Made by a program: the position numbers and the translations under genes. Source: Dillenia suffruticosa (taxonomy: Eukaryota; Streptophyta; Magnoliopsida; Dilleniales; Dilleniaceae). From it: a DNA stretch of 64,000 nt. The notes below the pieces were generated by a model that was not told where the DNA came from, did not search any database, and worked only from the letters and a program-made list of their open reading frames with translations. Shown here piece after piece: positions 37,455-48,571 of this stretch. Where the stretch lies: the NCBI GenBank assembly GCA_033439265.1, contig JAVTVX010000004.1:20659701-20723700 (forward strand). Direction: 5' to 3'. Within the stretch, counting starts at the first letter, position 1. Each line of letters starts with the position of its first letter.

Positions 37455-37550
37455 TTATTGGTATTCAGATTTCGTCTGATTAATCCAATTCGAGTACTAT
37501 AGGACTTATTTTAGGAATTAACTATTTCAAATCTTTTTTCATCATTCCCA
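37455..37550 (-). repeat. Dispersed AT-rich repeat, copy H (reversed)
   Basis: GGTATTCAGATTTCGTCTGA followed by TTAATCCAATTCGAGTACTA and TAGGACTTATTTTAGGAATT. This is the reverse of the family core and closely matches copy G near 1880. Confidence 0.5.
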
Positions 37551-38265
37551 CGTCATAAATTACAATCTAACTTAGGAGGGGGAGGAAAGTTCAGGTTTCA
37601 AAGATAGAATACTTTGGGGGAGGGTTTAACACTACTTCCTTTCTCATCTATTTCTCCCTTGTTTGCTTTCTTTTCCTCCCCACTTTTTCTTTCCCACTTT
37701 TTTCACCTCTCTCCTCAAAACACAAATGGAGGAGAAAGTATAATCTAAAAGTTGGTTGCCATAATATATATATTTTTTCTTTTTCGCCAAGCTCTTAATT
37801 GTGATTAGTGACTCCGATATTTTTATAAGATCTCAAATTTGAATCATTTTACCATCATTGATTGTAAATTAAACATCTCATAAACAACCATTAGACATAC
37901 AACTACTCGTTAGAAGCTGTGGTGACAACTTTCTCTTGAAATAATTATCATATGCAAGCTAGATATTTTATAATCGATAAGTACTCATAAAATTACACTG
38001 TCATAGGATTTTCAAGTATGTATTCCTTTCTATTGTTTTCTTCATTTAAAAAAAACAATAATAAAAAAATAGAATAGTTAGAGTATATATTATAAATATA
38101 TACATTCGTGTATATATATAAAAACCGAAAGCATAGTAAATATAAATAAAATAAATTATCTAAAATGTAAAATATTAAGAACAAAATATGTAATGATATC
38201 ATTAAAAAATACATCTATTTTATTATTAAAAAAGAATTTATTCAATTGTTTTATAATATTAAATG

Positions 38266-38268
<3 letters not shown>

Positions 38269-38299
<31 letters not shown>
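38269..38299. repeat. (GA)n microsatellite
   Basis: Perfect GA run of about 31 bases in intergenic DNA. Confidence 0.95.
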
Positions 38300-38301
<2 letters not shown>

Positions 38302-39899
38302 GGTTGAGTGTGAAAAATTTTACAAGTTGTACGAGGTTAAATTTCTCAAAATTATTAGGAATGCATCCAACTTAGATTATTGCAGCTTAAGTCTGTCGAA
38401 TTAATAAATTAAAAATACAAAGATGAGAAATCAATTAAACCAAAGGTCAAACTAAAATTTAGGGTTAAAGCATTTAGAGAACCATAGAGGGGATTCTTCA
38501 TATTAGTTGATTGCATTGCAATAACCCACTCCATGAACCACAAGGTATTAACCCACTCCATGGAGGCCCAGGGGTTAACCGGTCCACACATTGAAATGAA
38601 ATTGACCCCACACCTAATGTATTTGTTTTTGGTAAATAAGTCACCTATATATATCTGATAACAGTATGATTAAATCTGATTCGAATTAAGATATACATGT
38701 AAGAATAAAACTCTTTTAATATCATTTTTTTTCATATACAAAACTTAAAATTGAAATCAATATTAAGGAGTATCAGTACTTAACCACTAAATCAATTAAT
38801 CATCAACAATTGTCCGATGTATTTACATATATAATTGTAAATGCCTTATGCATTGAATAATAGTATTAATACTAAATTTTTTTAGAAAAATCATATAAAA
38901 GCTCCCAAAAAACCAATCAAATACTTAAAAAAAAAAAAAATTCTCTTTGTTACGGTAATTTGCCTGAAATTATGAAATTTTAAATCTTAATTATAAATTA
39001 AATTATTTCTTGTTCAATTTTATTAGTATCAATTTCTACTTGAAATCAGATATATTTTAAACTTTTGCTTCAATCAAAGAAAAGGACGGAACATATTTGT
39101 GTCGATGAATATGAGAATGAAGATATAATGAATAGGATAAGTCTGTCTGTCTCGGGGACAGTTCAACGGTAGAATCTCTCTATTTTCATATTTTATTTTT
39201 TAATTTGATTTATTTGTTTGAATCTTTTTATCAAAAAATAAAAAAATAAAAAGGAACAGGACTAGTCATTTCTTTTGCTTTTGGTGTGATAAGATATAAA
39301 TGAGAGAACTTTGAAGTTGGTGTCGGCATTAGATTGACATTGCTTTGAAAATAAAATGTTTGTTTACTTATAAATCGGAGGCTTGACTAACACCAACCCA
39401 AAGCACATAAAAAGAAACATAAAGCCACCTTAAAAGGAAGACAAGAGAATCCTGCTTAAAGGCAATTAGTGGATTGGAGAAGGAGAGACTGATAAAATGC
39501 AGCACTTGCTTTTTGGTATCCATAACACAAAATGCATTCTTTTGAATGCCCACACATGAGGTTAAAAGATATCCTCCATGTGGTCAATGTAAGGGAATCC
39601 AATATGAAAAATGCCTTTAATATGCACTACCACAATTCTAAAATCTTCTAAACTCTACTTCTTAGCTCGGTAAAAATCAATTTTTAATCATTTATTCTCC
39701 ATGGTGAAATTCAAAATCAATCAAATGTTTTGGGTATTCATATTATTTAGACTCGACAAATTATTATAGAAAAATATGAAAATTTATGAAACTGATAGTT
39801 ATCGAATCGTTATTTAATAATTGTCATTTTTCTATATGATGAAATAATAAAATAATATGTATTTGTACAGACATCCGTGCGGTAAAAATTTCTTAATTA

Positions 39900-40090
39900 T
39901 ATGTCTTTATTGTTAAACTTATTAATCAACGGATAATCGATCTACTGAGATGAAATGTTAGATTTTTTAATGAAATTTAGAAATGAAAAAAAAAATTATT
40001 GGGAGAGATATTTCCCAAATAGAACTCTTATAGATATTTGAGTCGAATTAATTGAAACATGATTTCAAGTACCGATAATCTGTACTAAAA
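39900..40090 (+). repeat. Dispersed AT-rich repeat, copy B
   Basis: It contains GATTTTTTAATGAAATTTAG, an A-run, ATTATTGGGAGAGATATTTC, CAAATAGAACTC, GAGTCGAATTAATTGAAACA and AGTACCGAT, in the same order as copies A, C and D. Confidence 0.55.
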
Positions 40091-40639
40091 AAATTATTCA
40101 ACTTCTTAAAATTTTAATTATCAGTAGTATGAAGTTTATGTAAAAGGGTTGGTTGCCCAAAATGTTATGGAAATCTCCGACATAGTATTTTAGTACGCCA
40201 TCATAAATTTTCCCTATTTTAACTAAAATTAGACATTTTATGATAAAAGTCTTATGATAATATCTAAATATGACAGCGTGACGCTGTTTCACTTGACCAA
40301 AAGAAACATTTCTCATAATTCTAAAAACATCTCAGCTCTTACTCACCCATGAAATTCATCTCAATTTTGAGATTTTCCATAATGCCCATGGCATGTGGGT
40401 ACGGTGATCGTTGGATCATCATTCAACAGGTTATTTTATCTTCATATTTTTATTAAAAATGATAACAATTATAAATCAATAATCATGATTCATATCATGG
40501 AAAGGGTAGAAAATTCCTTCAAATTTATATGATTTGAAAACTTAATTACAGTTGTTCTTATATGCTCTTTAAAGGTCGTTAGCGGGCTAATTGAGGTTTG
40601 TGAATCAGAATTATAAAAACAATATACCGTGGACTATGG

Positions 40640-40800
40640 ATAATTGGCCTAACCGGTAAGAATATTAAATTTTTTAATCTAGTGTCAAGTTAAAAATTTA
40701 GAAATAAAAAAAAAAATCTATATTAGGAGACATTCCCCTAAATTAAACTCAACAACGTTCAAACTGAATTAATTATAATATAATTTAGGATATCGATTGA
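40640..40800 (+). repeat. Dispersed AT-rich repeat, copy C
   Basis: GGTAAGAATATTAAATTTTT, AATTTAGAAATAAA, CTATATTAGGAGACATTCCC, AAATTAAACTCAA, GAATTAATTATAATATAATT and ATATCGATTGATC follow the family order. Confidence 0.55.
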
Positions 40801-41932
40801 TCATATATATAGACACACACGTACATATAACAATGTAGTGTAGTTGGAATTGCCTTCATGTATGGGAGCATTCGCATGCTTTAAAGTGACGTAAACAACA
40901 GCAACCAATGCAATTTGCCTTAAACAACAGTTCCTACTCCAAAAAAGGGAAACAAAGCAAGAATTTTGAGTCACTTTGGATTTGGTGTGGGACCAAATCA
41001 AAAGTATAGAAGTACATGTTTTGATGATAATCATTTGTTTTTTAAGAATTAATGCCTGGAGGGATATAATATTCATATCAAAGTCTCTTTAACTTTAAAA
41101 CTATCAAAGATGATATTCCTTGAATCTTGACCCAATTATTCTCTCTTTGCATTTGTTGAGACAATTGTGGTCCCAATGCAGCCTTTGATATTTGCTTTGT
41201 TGCTATGTACTATACAAAAAAGAGTAGTGTCTCTAGAGTTACATAAAGCCTTCTTTGCTTAGACAATATCCTTGGACCACTTGAGAAAAGCAACCTTAAA
41301 TTGTATATTGTCTTAACCATCCCATCACCAAAGATTGAGAGACACAGATATTTGGAAATGATAATAACTACATCGGAGAGTTTCTTCTAAATTGGATCAG
41401 ATAATTATTTAATTGGATTAATCAGAGTATAATTCTAAATATTAATTGAATATTAATTGGTTTAGAGAGAGAGAGAGAGAGAGAGAGGAGTTGTTGCGTA
41501 TCATTGGTAGAAAAACAAAGGAGAATCATTTTCATTTAGAAAAACATGAAAATAAAAATTTAAATATCTCTCCAATACTAAAAGATATAGAAAATATTGA
41601 ACTCCCAGCAAATAGAGAACTCCATTGTTGTGCTTGTTTAGGGAGAGTAAGTAACAAAATGCTCATAATAACTCAATAAGAACAAGGATTTTCTTTCTAA
41701 CCATGTTTCAGCTAGTCCCTAAAATCGAGAGAGAGAGAGAGAGAAGGAAAATTAAAGTCTTGGGAAAATTCATCAAGATTGACCTCTCTGTCTTGTCTCT
41801 CCCCTTCTACTGCAATACCTGCAAGTAAATCAATGGATATCTATAAATTAATTAATGCATCGATTAAAATTCAAAAGAAGATAACCAAAATTGTGAAATT
41901 GTTTTGCATACCCATTTTTGGAAATGACATGC

Positions 41933-42592
41933 TTAGTAAGAAGATTTGTTACTGGAATCTCTTGGTGCACAGCATTTGAAACATTCCATTCTGCTGGCAA
42001 AGTTGTGCTCATTGCATCCCAACCTGTGTCCATTTCCAAAATGCACCAAAATTTGCATAAGCAAAAAGTCATGCATTATATACTACAAATAGCATAAGAG
42101 TTGCTATAATTTTAGTATCATGTTGAGATTTTATGAAAATTTAAATGAAAATGGTGATAAAATTTAAAAAACTAAGTAGAATCGAAATCTATATAAATAA
42201 GAGTCATCTTACCTATTGCAGATCCAGTCGCCAGACTTCCAACTAGACCTTCCACTGCCACCACTGCCACTACCACCAAAACCAAAGCCTCTAGAGCGTG
42301 GCATGTCAAAATCAAAGCCGCTGCCACCACCACCCAAATCTTCCTTGAAAGCACCACACTTGAAGCAGCTTGAACGGCTAGCAAAATTGTGCGCTCCACA
42401 GTTGCCAACGCTGCAGTACCAGTCACCAGGCCTCACATCAGACCCACTGAACCCAAATGACGAGCCACCTCTCCCTCCAAAGCTTCCAAAGTCTCCTCCA
42501 GACTTGGGATCTCCGCAACGTTGACACGAATCCCGCCGTTGGAAGTTGAGGTGCTGGCATGACCTGCAGTTCCAGTCCCCTGGCCTACTCAT
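41933..42592 (-). CDS. RanBP2-type zinc-finger protein, three fingers
   Basis: The CDS joins complement 42213-42592 and 41933-42023 (156 residues). The intron 42024-42212 starts GTAAGA and ends in ACAG, and splits an Arg codon. Three zinc ribbons of the W-x-C-x(2-4)-C-x10-C-x2-C type are complete: Cys 9/12/23/26, 60/65/76/79 and 125/130/141/144. The third is shared between the exons. Gly/Ser/Phe-rich linkers separate them. Plant proteins of this size and layout are thought to bind single-stranded RNA. Only the family is recognised, not the specific member. The start fits the family (MSRPGDWNC) and lies five bases after the acceptor of a leader intron (42598-42868, donor GTGAGC). The leader is CT-rich in the sense direction. 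All twelve metal ligands are present. Confidence 0.9.
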
Positions 42593-42597
42593 ATTGC

Positions 42598-42868
42598 CTA
42601 TAATACCATGTAACAAAATATAAAATTTGTCACAGGCATGTAAATATCTACCCAAAAAAAGAAGTTTAGATATAATGCGTGTACATATTATATTATAGTA
42701 TATATGTACATGTATATCGCTTTATGACCAAGAACATAACCAAAATGTTAATTTGAATTTAAGACCCAAAAACAAAAAAGAAGGGAAAGATATAAGCTTT
42801 TTGGCTTAGTTTTGAAGTTTCGAATGATTTGAAACAAGATGAAGAATGGAAATTTTTGGAGGGCTCAC
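42598..42868 (-). other. Intron in the 5' leader of the zinc-finger gene
   Basis: The sense strand has TAATTAAG followed by GTGAGCCC at 42868, and TATTATAG at 42598, then GCAAT and the ATG. The GT-AG ends and the ATG directly after the acceptor support a leader intron of 271 bases. Confidence 0.6.
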
Positions 42869-42992
42869 CTTAATTAAGAGTGACTAGAAAAGGGTGTGAA
42901 GGAGAGAGAACAGGAGAGAAAGTTGAAGTGAGTGAGTGATGTTTGTGATGTTGTGTGTGTCTGTGTGTATATATATAGAGAGATGCATGCAC

Positions 42993-43014
42993 AGAGAGAG
43001 AGAGAGAGAGAGAG
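42993..43014. repeat. (GA)11 microsatellite in the zinc-finger gene leader
   Basis: A GA run on the plus strand, CT in the sense strand of the zinc-finger gene, within its probable 5' leader or core promoter. A TATATATATA stretch lies nearby at 42968-42977. Confidence 0.9.
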
Positions 43015-43619
43015 GGAAAAGAAAAAGGGAGTAAATGGAGGGCCGTGTGCGTATTTTTTCGTGCTCCTAACCAGAGCCCAACCTTGAAAAATGGAATCGA
43101 AACAAAATCCAAAAGAAGCAACAGAGAATAAAGGGAAAAATTCCTCTGTGTTTCCAAAGTTGCAAAATTTTGAAAATTGTTGAATTGAGTGGAAAGAAGA
43201 ACTCAAAAACACCCAAGTGTGTCAAGTGAAGCTTCTTTCGTGATTTTTTTGTGAGGAGGGTAAGAGAATACTTGCAGTTGCACACACAAGGCATACAACG
43301 TTTTGCTCATGCCCTCTTTACATGATTCTTTCCTTAAATATGCAGCCACTTCATAGTCTTTTTCTTTATGATTTTGTCATGTTTCATATTATCCTATTAG
43401 AATATTCTGATGCATTTCCTAGTCATAATCTTTTTTTAATAGATTTTTCAAGTTTCATAATATTTTGATCATTGAACCTTGCATGTAACTCTAGCTGTAC
43501 AATTTCCTTTCCTTTCACCTTCTCCTTTATTAATAAGTTTGGCCCTATATACAAAATATAAAGGTCATAACATAATGAGTGTTTTTCTTTTCAATGTATC
43601 AATACCATGAAACAACGAA

Positions 43620-43790
43620 CAATTGATTTAGTGATTAAAAATATTAAATTTCTTAATCAATTCTTATATTCAAAATTTTAAAATAAAAAAAAAACTATAT
43701 TGAGAAAATATTTCCTAAATTTAATTTAATGATACTCGAATCGAATTAATCGAAATATCATTCTAGACATTGATCAGTCTAAAAAAATAT
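43620..43790 (+). repeat. Dispersed AT-rich repeat, copy D
   Basis: The best-preserved copy: TTAGTGATTAAAAATATTAA, TTTCTTAATCAATTCTTATA, AATAAAAAAAAAACTATATT, GAGAAAATATTTCCTAAATT, GATACTCGAATCGAATTAAT, CGAAATATCATTCTAGACAT and TGATCAGTC. Confidence 0.6.
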
Positions 43791-44302
43791 ATTTACGAGG
43801 AATTGTGGACAAAAAGTTTTTTTGAATGATCGACACTAAAGACAAAATGAATAGCATTTTCAATTTAAAATTTGGACATGTACGATGGCCATAATTAACA
43901 TTATTTTCAATCTTGTAAGAATAAGTTGGAAACACCTATAATAAGCAATCCAAGGAAAAAGCAAAAGTATATTGGCACACCCTCTTCCTAGTTCCTACTT
44001 CTTTAGCCTTCAAAACTAGGAGCAGGAAAAGTAATTGGGGTTCAAGTCCTAGCTTGTGATGAAACCATACAGAACAAAATCTAACATGATTGAAAAATGT
44101 TGTGGAGGTTTGAAGGAATATTCAATGGAGTTGGACCCAGTTGTTTGTAATCAAAATGGGGTTGATGGACTAAGTATTTCTTTTTTCTTTTTTGTGCAAG
44201 TGGATATCTAACACAAATTGATATTTAGATTTTGACTAAACCTGTCCAGTATCGTAGGTTTTATTAAACGATTGACTATTTCGATATTTATTTTTTCATT
44301 CT

Positions 44303-44400
44303 CAACAACAACAATAACAAACTGCGCCTTAATGGATCTTAGTTAAAAAGATCTAAATGGATTAAGTATTAGAAGAGGACACGAGGGGCCTGACTTTTTT
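44303..44400 (-). mobile_element. RTE/SINE-like 3' end, reversed
   Basis: CAACAACAACAATAACAAAC followed by TGCGCCTTAATGGATCTTAG. On the minus strand this is a TAAGGCGCA block followed by a TTG-repeat tail, as in the other RTE-like ends in the window. Confidence 0.5.
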
Positions 44401-44739
44401 GTGATCCCACGAATAACAGGAGATCTTGTTACCCGTAAACACAACAGATTTCATTATGGTTCTCTTCAATCAATTGAAACATAAACAGAAACCTTAGAAA
44501 CACCCTTTGAACATACCAATTTTAGAGGCCCCTCATTTGACCATTTGTGGTGCATCAAAAGAAACGGTAGTCCTCCACGAGCTCATTTTGCAACTGGTCC
44601 GCCAATGATTGGACAACTAAACTACCATGCAGTTAAATTTGTAGGCTAGTTATTGACTTTTTTGATTAAATTATTAGGTAGTTTATAGTTTTTGACTTGG
44701 GGACATTTTTTGAAGATCTTTTCTTAGTTTCTAAGTTAC

Positions 44740-44741
<2 letters not shown>

Positions 44742-44782
<41 letters not shown>
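44742..44782. repeat. (GA)n microsatellite
   Basis: Perfect GA run of 41 bases. Confidence 0.95.
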
Positions 44783-44784
<2 letters not shown>

Positions 44785-45104
44785 ACCGTTTGAATATTCT
44801 TGTCTAAAATTATGTAGAGAGGCAAACGGAATTAAGGAACAAAATGTTGGATTAAAAGAAAAGGGGAGGGGGGAAGAAGGGGATAAAAAGGAAAAGAAAG
44901 AGAAAGCTTTAAGAGATGGTGACTATCAATAAAGAGAGTGGGGGTGGGAAGCTGATGATGGAATATTATGAGTCTTCGAGGTTTGCATTTTGACCATCTT
45001 TCCTTTTCTCCCTTCATATAACCTAATACCAATACCAACACCCCCTCCTTTTGCTTTCTTCACAAATACTGCTATTGTAGTGCTTGTGGCTGCTCCCCCC
45101 CCCC

Positions 45105-45143
<39 letters not shown>

Positions 45144-45160
45144 TCTCTCTCTCTCTCTCT
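45105..45160. repeat. Compound CT/CA/CT microsatellite
   Basis: A poly-C run is followed by CT repeats, CA repeats (about 45123-45142) and CT repeats again. Reading frames through it are Leu/Ser/Thr-His low complexity and not genes. Confidence 0.9.
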
Positions 45161-45429
45161 AAAAATAACATCTGGCCTCCATTCTCTTGGGGGCCGTTAA
45201 AGGAAGCCAAGGCTAACTGTAAAGAAGAACAAAGAGAAAGTGTGCTGATTCGATTCTCATTCTCCTCGTAAACTGTTTCCATGCAATGACCATGACCAAA
45301 TCACAATTCCTCCCCCTTATTGCTCTCAACGTACAGGCACTCGCACTTGCGCACAAACAGCAAACTAGGCTGCAGAAGATGAATAAATTGACATAGCGGA
45401 CAGCCTTCTTAGTTCAAGCTCAAATATCG

Positions 45430-45605
45430 GAGATTTACATAAATACCCATAATTTTTTTTGTTTTTTATTTTCACCGCAAGTATTTAAGTTATTCTCTAA
45501 CTAATACAATTCGAGCGTTTATGAGATTCTATTTAGAAGCGACTCTCTCAGTATAATTTTTTCTATTTCTAAGTTTCGAATCTCTGATTTAATTAAGTGA
45601 TAAAC
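45430..45605 (-). repeat. Dispersed AT-rich repeat, copy I (reversed)
   Basis: AGTATTTAAGTTATTCTCTA, ACTAATACAATTCGAGCG, TTTATGAGATTCTATTTAGA, CTCTCTCAGTATAATTTTTT and ATTTCTAAGTTTCGAA appear in the reverse order of the plus-strand copies. Confidence 0.5.
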
Positions 45606-46544
45606 CTTAAATAAGTGAAATATTTATAATTAATTTTGTATTATTTTTAAATAAATATTACACTAATATTTATATTTTGTAATATTTAGCATGTTAGAAT
45701 TGATGAAAAATACTTATTATGGAAAGGAAAGAAAAACAAGTTAAATTGGAGCAATTAAGCAAAATATGAAAAATTGAACAGTAATATTCTTACATTAACA
45801 TGTGGACACATTGATTACAAGAGGCAGTAAGAAGTTTTGAAAATTTAGTACAGTAAAATTTTTTTTTCTCAATTACACATTCAAAAGAAAATTAGAATAA
45901 AATTTGAGATATCGAAAATTTTGAAGATTTTTATTCCATTCATAATATTTAAAAAAAGAAATTTTTAAAAATATTAATCTTTTAAAATATTATCTTTTAG
46001 GAAATTTACTTTTTATTTTCTTTTATTTATTTAGTAAGTATCTAGGATTAAAAAAATTTACCTTTTATAAATAAAAAAATATTCTATCTTGATTACTACT
46101 CCTATATGTATTATACATTATTTGAAAAAGGCAGGCTTAAAAAAAATGTAACTCTACATTCAAGACGTGGAGGTACATAATTGTGGAAAGAGGCTGCAGC
46201 CGTGGGGTACATTTTAATCTTGTGGTGCACGTTCTTTTTCGATCACCGTGAGTTTTTCTTTTCGTTTTATTTTTAGTTAAAAGATTTTTAAAATCTTGAT
46301 TTTCAATAATAATTATGAAATTTAATTGAATATATTAATTCAATTTATCATATATATTTATTTAATTTATGTGATTTATGAATCATAATTTTTTAAAATT
46401 TATTAAATAGTGACCGATATTTAATAATTCTAAAATAATCTACGATCAATTAAAATAACAAATCTGTAATTGTTTATTAGTTTTAATAAAGTGGTGAATG
46501 ATTTTCATGTCATGAAATTGAATAATCTAATATTAACAATCCCG

Positions 46545-46746
46545 ATCAACATCTGATGGCTCAATTGATTCGGGAACTGATGCCTCTTAACCATAGTCGG
46601 GGGACTGACGCCTTTTAACCATAGTCGGGTGTTCGATCCCCTATGGGAACGAAAAAATCAACTCCTCAATTGGGCTTTACAAGCGATCAACCCAAATTAG
46701 TTAGGACGAAACCCCGAATATTGGGTTAGTGGTCTAACCATGATAC

Positions 46747-46789
<43 letters not shown>
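46545..46789 (+). mobile_element. tRNA-derived SINE-like element with a TA tail
   Basis: ATGGCTCAATTGATTCGGGA resembles a pol III A box, and GTGTTCGATCCCC (about 46629) matches a B box. Between them a segment of about 29 bases (GGACTGATGCCTCTTAACCA and on) is duplicated in tandem. The element ends at ATGATACCAAA followed by a 40-base TA run (46750-46789). This is the general layout of a tRNA-derived SINE. No close family was identified. Confidence 0.5.
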
Positions 46790-46792
<3 letters not shown>

Positions 46793-48571
46793 CAATCTCG
46801 TTATGTGTTTACCACTTAGAATTAGGTCTTTCTCGATTTTAATGATATCGAAACTTTAAATTTTAAAAATTTCTCTAAAGTTGTCTTTCGGTTAGGAAAA
46901 TAGTTAAAAAGTTTCTCTTAATTATCAACGAAATGAGGAGAAATTGGTCGCTCGGCGTTCGTTAAGTAACTATAACCAATTTATCTATAGTTATTAAAAT
47001 TTTTAGATAGATCGATAATCAATCGCATGAAATCAATGTAAAAATAATTCATTTGGCTAGATGTTAATCTCATCGATATTTTCTCTTTTAATTAATAGTA
47101 TTTAATTTTCTTATTTTAATTAATTTTATTTGTTTTGTTAATTTAATTTCTCAAACTCCTCTCATCCATATTTTCCTTAATGGAGATAAATCCATTGTTT
47201 TCTATAAATTTGACTCTACTTATATTATACACATATTATTTGAAGTAGAAAACTTTATTTTTGGTTAGATTGACACCCACCATTAAGGAATTTAACACCC
47301 CAACTCACTAGATCGATTGTCTGTTATATAATTTTTCTTTTTCTCATTTAAAATCACCGAAACGTGGCACTGGTTTGCATACTTATCAGGGGCATAACAT
47401 GTCATTAAAAACTTGCTTAATTAAGCTAATAACTTGTGTTGATAGAGAGATCAATTTTTTTTCTTCTGTCGATGAAAATTATAGATGCAATGGAAAATAA
47501 TGCTAACAGTGAATGTAAAAATTTTTAATTATCAAATGTGGTCGCAAGATCAAACCAAGTTGGATGAGCTAAACAAGCGCCGTTCTATTATCGATGAGTT
47601 CTATCATCTTTAGGAATTGATAGCCACAAGATTAATAGTCGATTAGATTGTCATCCAACAGCCATTATTCTCTGCTGGAACGGGGATAATAGAATAATTG
47701 CCGAACCTTGCGGGTATCACCATCCACAAGTGGTTGAAAATTCCACTAAACAAATGACCAAAATCTGAGTTTAAGGGCAATGATGCATATTCACAGAGAT
47801 ACAACTTGGAGGAATAGGCATTGTCTTGATTAATCATTAATGAAAGACAAAAAAATCCATCATTATATCCTATACTAATGCATTCATATGCTTGTGCAAA
47901 TTCTGTTAAGGGGTTCTATCTAATGCAGAACATCGATTTGGGAATTTTTTTTCTTGTTCTTGTTTTTTTCCCTTTTGGGGGGGGGGGTGTTGGGGAAGCA
48001 AATTTATCAAATAATCCTCATGAAATTTAGAAAAATATTTCCACATCAAGTACATATACTAAAGTTTCACTGTAAGATGTCCAAGAACACCTAACCTAAC
48101 AAATTCACGCACAAAAACATTGCCATCATTTAAGTGGACTAGAAAATTGACATAATGACAAACTCCATTGCAATTAATTTACAAAAAGAGCCATTTATTT
48201 GGAAATTGCCCAATGGCCCTGAGGTCAAACATGGATGACATTCAGAATAAGCCATACACGTACACTGAGTTTCAAAACTTCATACAGAATCTTTGGTTAT
48301 AACAGACATAAAAACTCCAAATAAACAAAAAGCTTAAAATTGGCTTGTATATATAATTTTTTTTTTTTCCCTGAAAAAGCCAGTTGAAGTTTATCAACAT
48401 TTACAATCATCATAGAAAGATGTAATTCTGAAGCCCGTCTCAAAATTGCATGGCAACATCAAGAGATACAAGAAAAGCATGAAGCAGATGCATATAGAAG
48501 AACAAAATGGGCATAACAGCCAGATAGACCACTTACAGATGCTTTAGTAAATAAATCAACTATAGATGCAA

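Larger units (their letters stand above)
36191..41930. other. Intergenic region, no gene seen
   Basis: Very AT-rich. It holds a degraded RTE/SINE-like 3' end (36700-36823), several copies of the dispersed repeat (37455, 39900, 40640 and 41390) and GA microsatellites at 38269-38299 and near 41466. No reading frame resembles a known protein. Confidence 0.5.
43300..48300. other. Repeat-rich intergenic region, no gene seen
   Basis: Contains dispersed-repeat copies near 43620, 44220 and 45430, an RTE-like 3' end at 44303-44400, GA and CT/CA microsatellites at 44742-44782 and 45105-45160, and a SINE-like element at 46545-46789. No coding sequence recognised. Confidence 0.5.

Noticed and set aside
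39150..39185. tRNA-like string GGGGACAGTTCAACGGTAGA
   Set aside because: It resembles the 5' half of a tRNA, but no acceptor stem partner, anticodon arm or TTCGA arm follows at the right distance.
44926..45282. 118-residue minus-strand frame and a 93-residue plus-strand frame
   Set aside because: Both run through the compound CT/CA microsatellite (strings of Arg-Glu or Ser-Leu-His-Thr) and have no other coding signal.
47643..47837. 64-residue minus-strand frame
   Set aside because: It reads like coding debris, but I could not tie it to any transposon or gene family.
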